Origin: Epilithonimonas hungarica
GTDB lineage: Bacteria; Bacteroidota; Bacteroidia; Flavobacteriales; Weeksellaceae
Assembly: GCF_900102265.1 (NCBI RefSeq)
Contig: NZ_FNBH01000003.1
Coordinates: forward strand, 310,001 to 374,000
Direction: 5' to 3'
Length of the DNA stretch: 64,000 nucleotides
A model generated the notes under the pieces. The model was not told the DNA's origin and searched no databases. It saw only the letters and a list, made by a program, of their open reading frames with translations. The translations under genes were made by a program, and so were the position numbers. Below, in pieces: positions 25,213-33,673 of this stretch (its first letter is position 1; each line of letters begins with the position of its first letter).

Positions 25213-26364
25213 TTATTTCACTCTGAAATTCTGCAACTGCTCAGGTTTATCGCAACAAACTTGCTCCATAACTTGTCTAAACTGCATTTTCAGCATTTCG
25301 ATGATATGGTCGCCTCCTTTGTTTCCCAAAGCGCCAACAGCATACATAAAAGTACGCCCCATAAAAGTAAATTCCGCGCCACAACTCAAAGCTCGGGCAA
25401 CATCCGGACCAGTTCTTACACCACTGTCCATCATTATTTTGATTTGATTTTTATATTTATCGCTGATTTCTTTTACAACAGCAATCGTGGATTCTCCTGC
25501 ATCCAGCTGCCTTCCACCGTGATTGGAAATGATCATTCCGTCGAAACCTAAACGTACTGCTTCTTCCGCATCTTCATCGGAAGCAACACCTTTAATGACC
25601 AGTTTTCCTTTCCATTTATCACGGATGGCTTTGATCCTGTCTGGATTTAATCTGCCAGAAAAAGTGGAATTCATGAACTGTCCCAGCTGTTTCACGTTCA
25701 TATTCTTATCCATATATTTCTCCATCGTTTTAAAACTTGGAACACCATGTTTCAGCATTTCCAGACACCATTGTGGTTTTGCCAAAGCCTGGGAAACATT
25801 TCTAAAATTCAATTGCGGAGGCATCGCCAAACCATTTCTGATCTCCTTAGCTCTGTAACCGAAAGTCGGAACATCAGAAAGGACGACCAAAACGTCATAT
25901 CCAGAAGCTTCACAACGATCGAGAATATCGTCTCTCAACCACTCTTCCCTTGGATGATACAATTGATACCAAGCTTTCCCTTCCGTTAATTCAGCAATTC
26001 TTTCGATACTGCTTGTTGTAACTGTGCTTAGAATAAAAGGGATGTTATGTTTGAAAGCTGCTTTTGCAAGAATCTCTGGCGCATTCGGCCACATCAATCC
26101 TTGTAAACCAACAGGCGAGATGCCAAAAGGAGCTGAATATTTCACGCCAAACAATTCGGTTTCCATATTGGCTTCAGCATAAGTATTATTCAAATAACGC
26201 GGTCGGAGCAGAACGTCTCTTAATTCGCTTGTGTTCCTGTCTCTGTTGATATTTTCATTACAGCCTCCATCAAGATACTCAAATGCAAAACGAGGCATTC
26301 TTTTTTTAGCTCTTTCGATCAACAATTCAAGCGACGCATATCTGATATCAAATGGAAATGACAT
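25213..26364 (-). CDS. lldD: FMN-dependent alpha-hydroxy-acid dehydrogenase, probably L-lactate dehydrogenase
   Basis: A 383-residue member of the L-lactate dehydrogenase/glycolate oxidase family. The catalytic histidine motif SNHGGRQLD and the flavin-binding DSGVRTGPDVARAL are in their usual places in the last third. It begins 3 bp after the rhamnulokinase stop. This position suggests its job here: oxidising L-lactate, made from L-lactaldehyde by the fused aldolase/dehydrogenase, to pyruvate. The family also includes glycolate and mandelate enzymes, so the substrate is an inference from context. Confidence 0.87.
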   Translation of the reverse strand: MSFPFDIRYASLELLIERAKKRMPRFAFEYLDGGCNENINRDRNTSELRDVLLRPRYLNNTYAEANMETELFGVKYSAPFGISPVGLQGLMWPNAPEILAKAAFKHNIPFILSTVTTSSIERIAELTEGKAWYQLYHPREEWLRDDILDRCEASGYDVLVVLSDVPTFGYRAKEIRNGLAMPPQLNFRNVSQALAKPQWCLEMLKHGVPSFKTMEKYMDKNMNVKQLGQFMNSTFSGRLNPDRIKAIRDKWKGKLVIKGVASDEDAEEAVRLGFDGMIISNHGGRQLDAGESTIAVVKEISDKYKNQIKIMMDSGVRTGPDVARALSCGAEFTFMGRTFMYAVGALGNKGGDHIIEMLKMQFRQVMEQVCCDKPEQLQNFRVK

Positions 26365-26367
26365 AAT

Positions 26368-27756
26368 CTATAAATTAAAAATTAAAGGCTGCAACACATT
26401 CATCTTATAATGTTGCTGCAAAAAAGTTTCATCGATTTCTTTATTAGAGATCACCATTGCGGCGCCTAAAGCAGAACCCAGCGGAGAATGTGTTGACATC
26501 ACACTGTAATGCTGGAAATGATGGGACATCAGTTTCATAAAAACATCATTATCGGTAAAGCCTCCATCTATGTAAATGGTCTCAATTTCGGAATTTCCAA
26601 TGGCATTTTTAATCGTATGAATCTGTAGGTCCATCAATTCTATCATTAATTGATGATAAGCTTCTTCAAACGTCGGAAACGAATTCAGATCTGTTTCACT
26701 GATCATTTTTCGTTTTAATGAGATTCCTTCAAAACGAAAATAAACGGCTTTATGCTTCATCAAACGTAGGTACAAATCCTGGTCAAAACGCACTTCCCTG
26801 TGGAATCCGTATTCTTTTCCGTAATGGGCACACAATTTTTCAACTTGGATCCTATATTCATTTCCCATAAAAAACCGCGAAGCTTTTACGCGTTTACCAT
26901 CAACACGCATATAATTCAGACAATTATTTTCGATGTCCTCATACGTCAGACTTTCATCATTGAAAGGATTAAGAGAAATACTCCAAGTTCCTGTTGAAAC
27001 CAATAAAAATGGATTCTTTTTGCTCAAAATATAAGGCAATAATGCAGAAGAACTGTCGTGAATTCCTACGCCAATCTTTATCTTTTGACCTTTATAAGAA
27101 GTATTGATACTTGCTGATGTCGGAACAATCGGTGGTAACAATGCATCTACTTCCTCTTCATAAACCCAATCATGATAATCATTCTTATCATAATCCCACA
27201 AATTGGTGTGACAGCCGATTGAAGTAAACTCGGAAACACATAATCCTGTGAACAAGTACGATAAATATTGGGGTAAATGAAGACTGTAACGTATTTTTTT
27301 GAAAACTTCCGGATGTTTGTATTTCAGCCAAAACAATTGCATTCCGGAGTTTAGCATTCCAGACTGTGGAGAAGCTGTTTCGCGGGCAATTTTCAGTTTG
27401 TCGCCATGTTTTTCGTAGAATAGATCAAGAATCTCCTGCTCCATCGGTTTTGTATAATTGTACAATGGCGTCAGAACATTTCCTTTCTGGTCCAGATGAA
27501 CCAGGCTCGCACCGTAACTGGAAAAATTGATTGTTTTCACTTCATAATCTTTATTATCCAATATCGAATGAAAATTATCTTTTATCCAGTTTTGTAATGC
27601 TATGATGTCTTCTGTAGGATAACCATCTTCATCCGTTGTCAGTGGTAATTCTGTATATTCCCGAACAACTTCTTTATAATTTTTATCAAATAAAAAGAAC
27701 TTTTTATTGGTCTTTCCAATATCAAATACGATGCTTACCTTCTTCTTTTTGGACAT
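26368..27756 (-). CDS. rhaB: FGGY-family carbohydrate kinase, probable L-rhamnulokinase
   Basis: A 462-residue FGGY kinase. It has an N-terminal phosphate-binding FDIGKTNKKFFLFD (about 9-22), the substrate-site SSYGASLVHLD, GIHDSSSALLPYI, and the C-terminal GSALGAAMV. It would phosphorylate L-rhamnulose to rhamnulose 1-phosphate, and its position between rhaI and lldD supports this. L-fuculokinase is the main alternative on sequence alone. A 208-bp gap with a terminator separates it from rhaI, so it may be expressed at a lower level or from its own start. Confidence 0.85.
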   Translation of the reverse strand: MSKKKKVSIVFDIGKTNKKFFLFDKNYKEVVREYTELPLTTDEDGYPTEDIIALQNWIKDNFHSILDNKDYEVKTINFSSYGASLVHLDQKGNVLTPLYNYTKPMEQEILDLFYEKHGDKLKIARETASPQSGMLNSGMQLFWLKYKHPEVFKKIRYSLHLPQYLSYLFTGLCVSEFTSIGCHTNLWDYDKNDYHDWVYEEEVDALLPPIVPTSASINTSYKGQKIKIGVGIHDSSSALLPYILSKKNPFLLVSTGTWSISLNPFNDESLTYEDIENNCLNYMRVDGKRVKASRFFMGNEYRIQVEKLCAHYGKEYGFHREVRFDQDLYLRLMKHKAVYFRFEGISLKRKMISETDLNSFPTFEEAYHQLMIELMDLQIHTIKNAIGNSEIETIYIDGGFTDNDVFMKLMSHHFQHYSVMSTHSPLGSALGAAMVISNKEIDETFLQQHYKMNVLQPLIFNL

Positions 27757-27828
27757 CCTTGCAATGAATTATTTTGAATATTAAAGTAGTTTCGAATTCC
27801 ATCTCAGAACTATTCTAATAATTGGTTT

Positions 27829-27893
27829 AAAATTTTTAAAAACCATTAAGGAGCTTTTAGGTCTAGGAAAACTAAATTCTGCCTTAATGGTCG
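27829..27893 (-). terminator. Terminator or attenuator between rhaI and rhaB
   Basis: On the minus strand ACCATTAAGG pairs with CCTTAATGGT (10 bp perfect, about 30-nt loop) and is followed by TTTTTAAAAATTTT. It lies 74 bp after the rhaI stop. Confidence 0.6.
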
Positions 27894-27964
27894 TAAAGAA
27901 TAAATTACTTATAATAAAAACCTTTAATTCTTAAAAGTTGAAATTATCAATTTTAAATAGGACC

Positions 27965-29245
27965 TTACAATCCTGTTGCCTTGGTATCGAAACCTCTTTC
28001 GGAGATCAATGTTTCTCTTACTTTCAGATTTCTGTAAGCTGAGATCGGGTCAAGTGCGGCTCCGGTTTTCAATCTTGCTGCTTTCAATAACGGACGAACA
28101 TCCGTTCTGTAAGCATTCTGCAAAATCTCCTGTGCACGAACAACATCGTTGTTTGATTGTGCATCTTTCAATGCTTTTTGGTCAACTAAAAGTGCCTGTG
28201 CGTAAGCAATTAAAATCGCCTCCAAAGACTGGATCAAATCCTCCAAAGGGTCTTTGACATTATGACTCGCATCAATCATCCAAGCCGGATAAGGATTCTG
28301 AGGATTATTTTCGATTCCGTAAACCAGTTCATTGAAAATCAAGAACAATGCATAAGGTTTGATTGAACCTACCGTCAGATCATCATCTCCATATTTGCTG
28401 TCATTGAAATGGAAACCACCTAATTTCCCTTTATACATCAAGGTTGCAACAATCTGCTCAATATTTGAATTGGGTAAATGGTGTCCCAGATCAACCAAAG
28501 TATAAGCTCTATCTCCACAAGCATTTGCCAGCATAAAAGACGTTCCCCAATCCTGGATCGTGGTCGAATAGAAATTAGGTTCGTAAGGTTTGTATTCGAT
28601 GAACAATTTCCAATCTTCCGGCATTCCTGCGTAGATTTCTTTCAAGCTTTGTTCAGTTTTAGACAAAGCTGTCTGGAAATTCAGCTGTCCTGGAAAACTT
28701 GCGCCGTCCGCTAACCAAACCGTTAAACTTTTTGAGTCTAATTCTTTTCCGATTCTGATAACTTCTTTGTTATGTTCTACCGCATAAGCTCTTGAATCTT
28801 CGTTAACAGTATTCAAAGAACCAAATTTGTAAGAATGTTTTGCATTCGGCTGGTCTTGGAAAGTGTTAGAATTCATTGCGTCAAAAACAAGTCCGTGAGA
28901 AACTGCTTTTTCTTTAATTGCCTTCACATCACTTGGAATATCCCAAGGAATATGAAGGGAAATCGCTCCGGCAGAGTGTGTAAGCGCGTGAATCAAGCCA
29001 ACATCATCCAGTTTTTGCTCCAAAGATGAAGGTTCTCCTCCGTAAGAAAATCTTCCGAAACGAGTTCCTCCAGCTCCCAAAGCCCAACTTGGAATGGCTA
29101 CCTGAAAATCAGCGATCTTATCAACAATCTCGGAAACATTTGCCCCCGATCTTGTCAATTTGTTCTGCAGATAATCAAAATCTGAATCAAAGTTCTCGAC
29201 TTCTCCTTTGTTGTATTGTTCAATAATATCTTTTCCTATGATCAT
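27965..29245 (-). CDS. rhaI: L-rhamnose isomerase
   Basis: A 426-residue TIM-barrel sugar isomerase of the RhaI type (as in Pseudomonas stutzeri and Bacteroides), distinct from E. coli RhaA. Visible segments include SWALGAGGTRFGRF near the N-terminus and the metal-site regions FIEYKPYEP, LVDLGHHLPNSNIE, GGFHFNDSKYGDDD and DASHNVKDP. It converts L-rhamnose to L-rhamnulose with a divalent metal in the cytoplasm. It lies directly after the aldolase gene, separated by a short hairpin terminator that may tune expression. Confidence 0.93.
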   Translation of the reverse strand: MIIGKDIIEQYNKGEVENFDSDFDYLQNKLTRSGANVSEIVDKIADFQVAIPSWALGAGGTRFGRFSYGGEPSSLEQKLDDVGLIHALTHSAGAISLHIPWDIPSDVKAIKEKAVSHGLVFDAMNSNTFQDQPNAKHSYKFGSLNTVNEDSRAYAVEHNKEVIRIGKELDSKSLTVWLADGASFPGQLNFQTALSKTEQSLKEIYAGMPEDWKLFIEYKPYEPNFYSTTIQDWGTSFMLANACGDRAYTLVDLGHHLPNSNIEQIVATLMYKGKLGGFHFNDSKYGDDDLTVGSIKPYALFLIFNELVYGIENNPQNPYPAWMIDASHNVKDPLEDLIQSLEAILIAYAQALLVDQKALKDAQSNNDVVRAQEILQNAYRTDVRPLLKAARLKTGAALDPISAYRNLKVRETLISERGFDTKATGL

Positions 29246-29261
29246 AATATCTTTAATTTTT

Positions 29262-29292
29262 TAAAAAAGAAAGCCTGCCCATGAACAGGCCT
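29262..29292 (-). terminator. Intercistronic hairpin between rhaD and rhaI
   Basis: The minus strand reads a GCCTG...CAGGC stem (GGCCTGTTCATGGGCAGGC) followed by TTTCTTTTTT. It lies 27 bp after the rhaD stop and is a good partial terminator. Confidence 0.7.
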
Positions 29293-29318
29293 CCCAATTA
29301 ATAAATTACTTTTTAATT

Positions 29319-31421
29319 TTATCTTGGAAAGGCATTTGCCATTCCGCCATCTACGTTGATGATGTTTCCTGTCGTTTTATCTAAAATGGCGACACAAGCA
29401 AATACGCCATTTGCAATATCTTCCGGAAGAATGATCTCGTTTAACAAGTTTCTTTTTGCATAGAACGCAGGCAAATCTTCAACAGAGATCCCATTTGCTT
29501 TTGCACGACCTTCTGCCCATTTCCCTTCCCAAATTTTACTTCCAACGATAACGCCGTCAGGATTAACAACATTCACACGGATTTTATCACCTGCCAATTC
29601 TGCCGCCAATAAGCGGGTCATATGCTGTTGAGCTGCTTTTGCAGTTCCGTAAGCTACGTTGTTTGGACCGGCTACCAATCCGTTTTTACTTGCGATATTT
29701 ACGATGTTTCCGCCTAAACCCTGTTTTCTGATAACTTCAACACCAAATTTAGACATTAAGAACTGACCTTTCACTAAAACATTTTCCAATAAATCCCAAT
29801 CTTGTAAAGTGGTCTCTTCTAATGATTTAGAAATTGCCAAACCAGCTGAATGAACAATGATATCCACTCCACCGAAAGCCAAAACAGTTTCATTGAAAGC
29901 TCTGGCTATTGCTTCATCGCTCGTCACATCGCACTGAACTGCAATTGCTTGGTCTTTGCTGTATTTTTCAGTAACAGATTCAACAGCTTTCTGATCAAGG
30001 TCTGTGAAAACGACGACAGCACCTTCAGCCACCATTTTGTCTGCAATAGCTTGTCCGATTCCACCTCCGGCTCCGGTTACGATCGCTATTTTCCTTGACA
30101 ATGGCTTCTCTTTTGGCATTCTCTGAAGTTTTGCTTCTTCCAACAACCAATATTCTATGTCAAAAGCTTCCTGTCTTGGCAGTGAAGTGTATTCAGAAAT
30201 GGCTTCTGCCCCACGCATTACGTTGATCGCATTGACATAGAATTCACTTGCAACACGAGTCGTTTGTTTATCTTTTGAGAAACTGAACATTCCAACTCCA
30301 GGGTAAATAATGATCACCGGATTCGGGTCACGCATTGCAGGACTGTTCTGATGTTTACAAGTCTCGTAATATTCTTTGTACTCTTTTCTGTATTGTTGGA
30401 AAAGTGGATTCAATTTTTCAAGAATAACTTTGGAATCAGACAGATCTTCATTTTTATCTAAAGTCAATATCAAGGGCTGTATCTTGGTTCTCAGGAAATG
30501 GTCCGGACAAGATGTTCCAAGCGGAGCCAAGCGTTCCAGATCATTGCTGTTGATATATTCCAAAACAACATCGCTGTCTGTGAAATGACCCACCATTCTA
30601 TTCTCAGATGAAGCTAAACCTCTCAACAAAGGCATGATCTGAGCGGCTTTTGCTTTACGTTCTTCTGCAGGGAGAGATTCTACTTTTTGCCCCCCGAAAA
30701 CCTGGCCGTTTTCTGCTATTTTCTTATTGATATAATCAGAAGCCGTTTCGATAACTTCCAAACTATTAATGTAACATTCATATGAAGTATCGCCCCAAGT
30801 AAATAATCCATGACTACCTAATACGATTCCTCTGATTCCCGGATTGTCATTTAAACATTTTTCCAATTGTAATCCCAGATCAAAACCTGGTTTTTGCCAA
30901 GGAACCCAACCCATTGTATCTCCCCAGATTTCTTTTGTAATTGCTTCGCTGTCTTTTGCTGCTGCGACTGCGATCAAAGCATCCGGATGAAGGTGGTCTA
31001 TATGTTTGAACGGAAGCAAACCGTGGAGAGGCGTATCAATTGAAGGAGCTTTACTGTCCAGATCAAAAATACAGTGATTGAAAAGTCCAACCATTCTATC
31101 TTCATCTGCCAAGCCCTCATAAACATTTTTAAGATTTCTTAATCTTTCGGTATAAAGACCTGCAATTCCTTTTCTGGTTAAAGTTCCAATGTCACCGCCC
31201 GAACCCTTCACCCACATTACTTCAACTTCTTCATTAGTCAAAGGGTCTTTTTCAATAGTTTTACAGCTTGTGTTTCCTCCTCCATAATTTGTGATTCTAA
31301 GATCTGCTCCCAGTATGTTTGAACGGTACAAAAATAAAGCAACTTGGTCGTCTCCAAATGATGATGCTTTTTCTTCATCCCACAAATAATCTACATATTT
31401 AAATGTTCTTACGTTTTCCAT
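29319..31421 (-). CDS. rhaD: Bifunctional rhamnulose-1-phosphate aldolase / L-lactaldehyde dehydrogenase
   Basis: A 700-residue fusion. The first about 420 residues are a class II aldolase (aldolase_II/adducin fold; TNYGGGNTSCK, WVKGSGGDIGTL, and the metal histidines in LHPDALIAVAA and GSHGLFTWG). The last about 250 residues are a short-chain dehydrogenase (VTGAGGGIGQAIA, YGTAKAA). It splits L-rhamnulose 1-phosphate to DHAP and L-lactaldehyde, and the SDR part oxidises the aldehyde to L-lactate. The start is set at 31421 (MENVRTFKYV). The longer frame to 31475 reads through an operator and -7 element at 31445-31490, so its start codon would not be transcribed. Confidence 0.92.
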   Translation of the reverse strand: MENVRTFKYVDYLWDEEKASSFGDDQVALFLYRSNILGADLRITNYGGGNTSCKTIEKDPLTNEEVEVMWVKGSGGDIGTLTRKGIAGLYTERLRNLKNVYEGLADEDRMVGLFNHCIFDLDSKAPSIDTPLHGLLPFKHIDHLHPDALIAVAAAKDSEAITKEIWGDTMGWVPWQKPGFDLGLQLEKCLNDNPGIRGIVLGSHGLFTWGDTSYECYINSLEVIETASDYINKKIAENGQVFGGQKVESLPAEERKAKAAQIMPLLRGLASSENRMVGHFTDSDVVLEYINSNDLERLAPLGTSCPDHFLRTKIQPLILTLDKNEDLSDSKVILEKLNPLFQQYRKEYKEYYETCKHQNSPAMRDPNPVIIIYPGVGMFSFSKDKQTTRVASEFYVNAINVMRGAEAISEYTSLPRQEAFDIEYWLLEEAKLQRMPKEKPLSRKIAIVTGAGGGIGQAIADKMVAEGAVVVFTDLDQKAVESVTEKYSKDQAIAVQCDVTSDEAIARAFNETVLAFGGVDIIVHSAGLAISKSLEETTLQDWDLLENVLVKGQFLMSKFGVEVIRKQGLGGNIVNIASKNGLVAGPNNVAYGTAKAAQQHMTRLLAAELAGDKIRVNVVNPDGVIVGSKIWEGKWAEGRAKANGISVEDLPAFYAKRNLLNEIILPEDIANGVFACVAILDKTTGNIINVDGGMANAFPR

Positions 31422-31444
31422 TTTTATATTTCTAAATTTTTCAT

Positions 31445-31490
31445 CAAAATTAGATGGTTGGATTTTCAACGGCATCCCGTACTATACTGA
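31445..31490 (-). promoter_or_regulatory. Operator and -7 element of rhaD (regulon site 5)
   Basis: On the minus strand the 18-bp direct repeat TCAGTATAGTACGGGATG (31490-31473) is followed by exactly 20 bp and then TAATTTTG (31452-31445). The repeat is degenerate but has the same 10-bp period and spacing as four other sites in this locus. Confidence 0.7.
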
Positions 31491-31583
31491 TGAATCCTAG
31501 ATTTAAAGTTAATTTAAAATAAGATTCAGCTTCAATCCGACGATTATTGATATCAAATCCAACCCTTTCTAATTTGTAAAATA

Positions 31584-33653
31584 TTAATAGCCTGGCAATT
31601 GGGTCAGATTTGGATTATCTATCATTGGGTGTCCTGCAGATGCGGCTGCGAAAGGCAACAGTTCTGTTTTATTGGTCTGGAAACCGAAGAAAAGACCATC
31701 GTTGGCAGACTCTACCCAACCCGGATACGCATTTCCATTCTCAGCATAACCAAACGGCTTAGAATACATATTGTTACCCATTCCCAAAACATTGAATCCT
31801 GCTCCAAACCCTACTGCTTTTCTCGCATTGCCATTAAACGTACTGGTGTATGCTTCAAACATCTGTGTAGGATACCATTTATCATCTGTCGAAATAGGCT
31901 GTCCATGTGCTGCTACAATCGCTCTTAATGCTGTTTGATAAGCTGCATAATTTGCTGAACTGGTAGGAACGTTTTTGATGGTAGCAATTTCCGTTGGGTC
32001 GGTGATGTCAATGTAAGGTAGTGCTAAGAATGGATCACCATAAACCTGGGAATTTTTATGAAACTTATAGAGTCTGTAAGTGGCCACATTAGCATATTTA
32101 CCAACTCTTCTGGTCAAATCCTTCATGTCCTGTCTTGTCGCCTCGATTTCAGTCGTTAAGCTATTCGTTCTGATAAGGTCTGTACGGAGCATAAACTCGC
32201 CGGCAAACTCCCATTTTCTTTCCTGAACAATCGCCTTTAAAAACTCAGTTTGTCCGGAAGGTAATGGCAATGAACCAATACCAGCTCTTGTACGAATGGC
32301 TGTCAATGCAGCGTTTGCAGCAGCTGTAGGACCATTGTTAAGATAATTTTGAGTCTCCGCATACATCAATAGAACATCGGCATATCTCAGTAATGGAATA
32401 TTAAGGTTTCTGTCAGCAGCGGCCTGTGGCTCAACACACCAGGACAATCTGAATTTTCCAGGCATTATTGCAGAATAAGTAGTTCCTACATCTACAAATG
32501 TATCACCTGCAGCTCCGGCTTCCAGGAAGTAGACACTGTAAGAAGTACAAGTCACATCTCTACGGGTATCATTTTGGTTGAATGAAAGATAGTATGACGG
32601 CAATATCATCTGCTGGGAAGAACGTGAACCGAAAACGCCATTCTTATACCCCGGATGCGCATAGACCTGGAATGCCGAATTGGTATTCTGACCCAATGAT
32701 GCGACATGCCAAAGCATTTCGGAATTGACCGCACCGAAATTTCGGCGATCAAAGTTGAACCATAATGTCTCGAAGCCGCTTTTTCCACCTTGGCTTTGAA
32801 CGAGACTTTTGGTACCGCCATTAATGATAGCTGCACAAGCATTATCTGCAATCTGATAAAGTTCCCTTACTCTTGTATTGTCCGAACGGCGGGAAACCAC
32901 ACCTGGGTTGGAAGTGTTCAGCTCCCAACGAAGCGAATAACCCGCAGCATAAAGTGCAATTCTTGCAAGCAGTGCATTGACACCTTCTTTAGACAAACGT
33001 TCTGTGGTCCCGAAACCGCTGGCTGCCAATGTAGGAACAGTCACTGATGCTTCCTGCAAATCGCCTACAATTCTGTCATAGATTTCATCGCGAGAGGCAC
33101 GTTTTGGATAGAATGTATTTTCATCATTCGGGTCCAGTGTTTCCAATGGCTCAAATACCGAAGGTACGTCGCCATAAATCCTAATCAGGTTATAATAACA
33201 AAAAGCACGGATGGACTTAGCCTCACCAATCAAGGCGTCACGTTTTTCACTTGCAGGCATTTTCCCTAATTGATACACTGCAATATTGGTTCGCTCGATG
33301 ACAGCATACATAGCAGAGTAGATCCCTGTTACCGTAAATGGTGTGTAAGCGTCATAATTGTAATTACAAACATTATATTTTGAATTATTGAGCGCTTCAA
33401 CAGAATGGTTCACTGTGTCACCTGCGCCCAATTGATAGAACATCTCTGTGGGAACCAGACCTCTGTAGCATCCCAATACGAACATCTCAGCGGTCTGCAG
33501 GTCTTGAAAAACCAAATCCGAATCTGCTGTGTTGTAAGCCGGCTGGTCCAGAAAATCTTCATTACAGGAGTTGGTTGCCAAAACAGCCAAAACCATTGAC
33601 GACATTACAAGCGTCTTTTTTAAAAATCTATGTTGGATAAATATATTTTTCAT
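31584..33653 (-). CDS. SusD/RagB-family nutrient-binding outer-membrane lipoprotein
   Basis: A 689-residue protein with a lipoprotein signal ending LATNSC (Cys30), followed by NEDFLDQPAYNTADSD, the usual SusD start (DFLDxxP). TPR-like helices (AKSIRAFCYYNLIRIYGDVP, the conserved R-A-FxYxxLxxxYGDVP motif) and the C-terminal QERKWEFAGEFMLRTDLIR motif confirm the family. SusD proteins sit on the cell surface as the lid of a SusC transporter and bind glycan pieces. The gene follows its SusC partner by 20 bp. The expected ligand is an RG-I oligosaccharide or rhamnose-containing glycan, inferred from context. Confidence 0.95.
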   Translation of the reverse strand: MKNIFIQHRFLKKTLVMSSMVLAVLATNSCNEDFLDQPAYNTADSDLVFQDLQTAEMFVLGCYRGLVPTEMFYQLGAGDTVNHSVEALNNSKYNVCNYNYDAYTPFTVTGIYSAMYAVIERTNIAVYQLGKMPASEKRDALIGEAKSIRAFCYYNLIRIYGDVPSVFEPLETLDPNDENTFYPKRASRDEIYDRIVGDLQEASVTVPTLAASGFGTTERLSKEGVNALLARIALYAAGYSLRWELNTSNPGVVSRRSDNTRVRELYQIADNACAAIINGGTKSLVQSQGGKSGFETLWFNFDRRNFGAVNSEMLWHVASLGQNTNSAFQVYAHPGYKNGVFGSRSSQQMILPSYYLSFNQNDTRRDVTCTSYSVYFLEAGAAGDTFVDVGTTYSAIMPGKFRLSWCVEPQAAADRNLNIPLLRYADVLLMYAETQNYLNNGPTAAANAALTAIRTRAGIGSLPLPSGQTEFLKAIVQERKWEFAGEFMLRTDLIRTNSLTTEIEATRQDMKDLTRRVGKYANVATYRLYKFHKNSQVYGDPFLALPYIDITDPTEIATIKNVPTSSANYAAYQTALRAIVAAHGQPISTDDKWYPTQMFEAYTSTFNGNARKAVGFGAGFNVLGMGNNMYSKPFGYAENGNAYPGWVESANDGLFFGFQTNKTELLPFAAASAGHPMIDNPNLTQLPGY

Positions 33654-33673
33654 TTTAAATCAATTTAAAAAAA

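Noticed and set aside
27757-27840. Possible sixth regulon operator upstream of the rhamnulokinase (a GAGATG followed by AT-rich DNA)
   Set aside because: Aligned at the 10-bp period only the last few bases match, the first unit does not fit, and there is no -7-like box at 20 bp.
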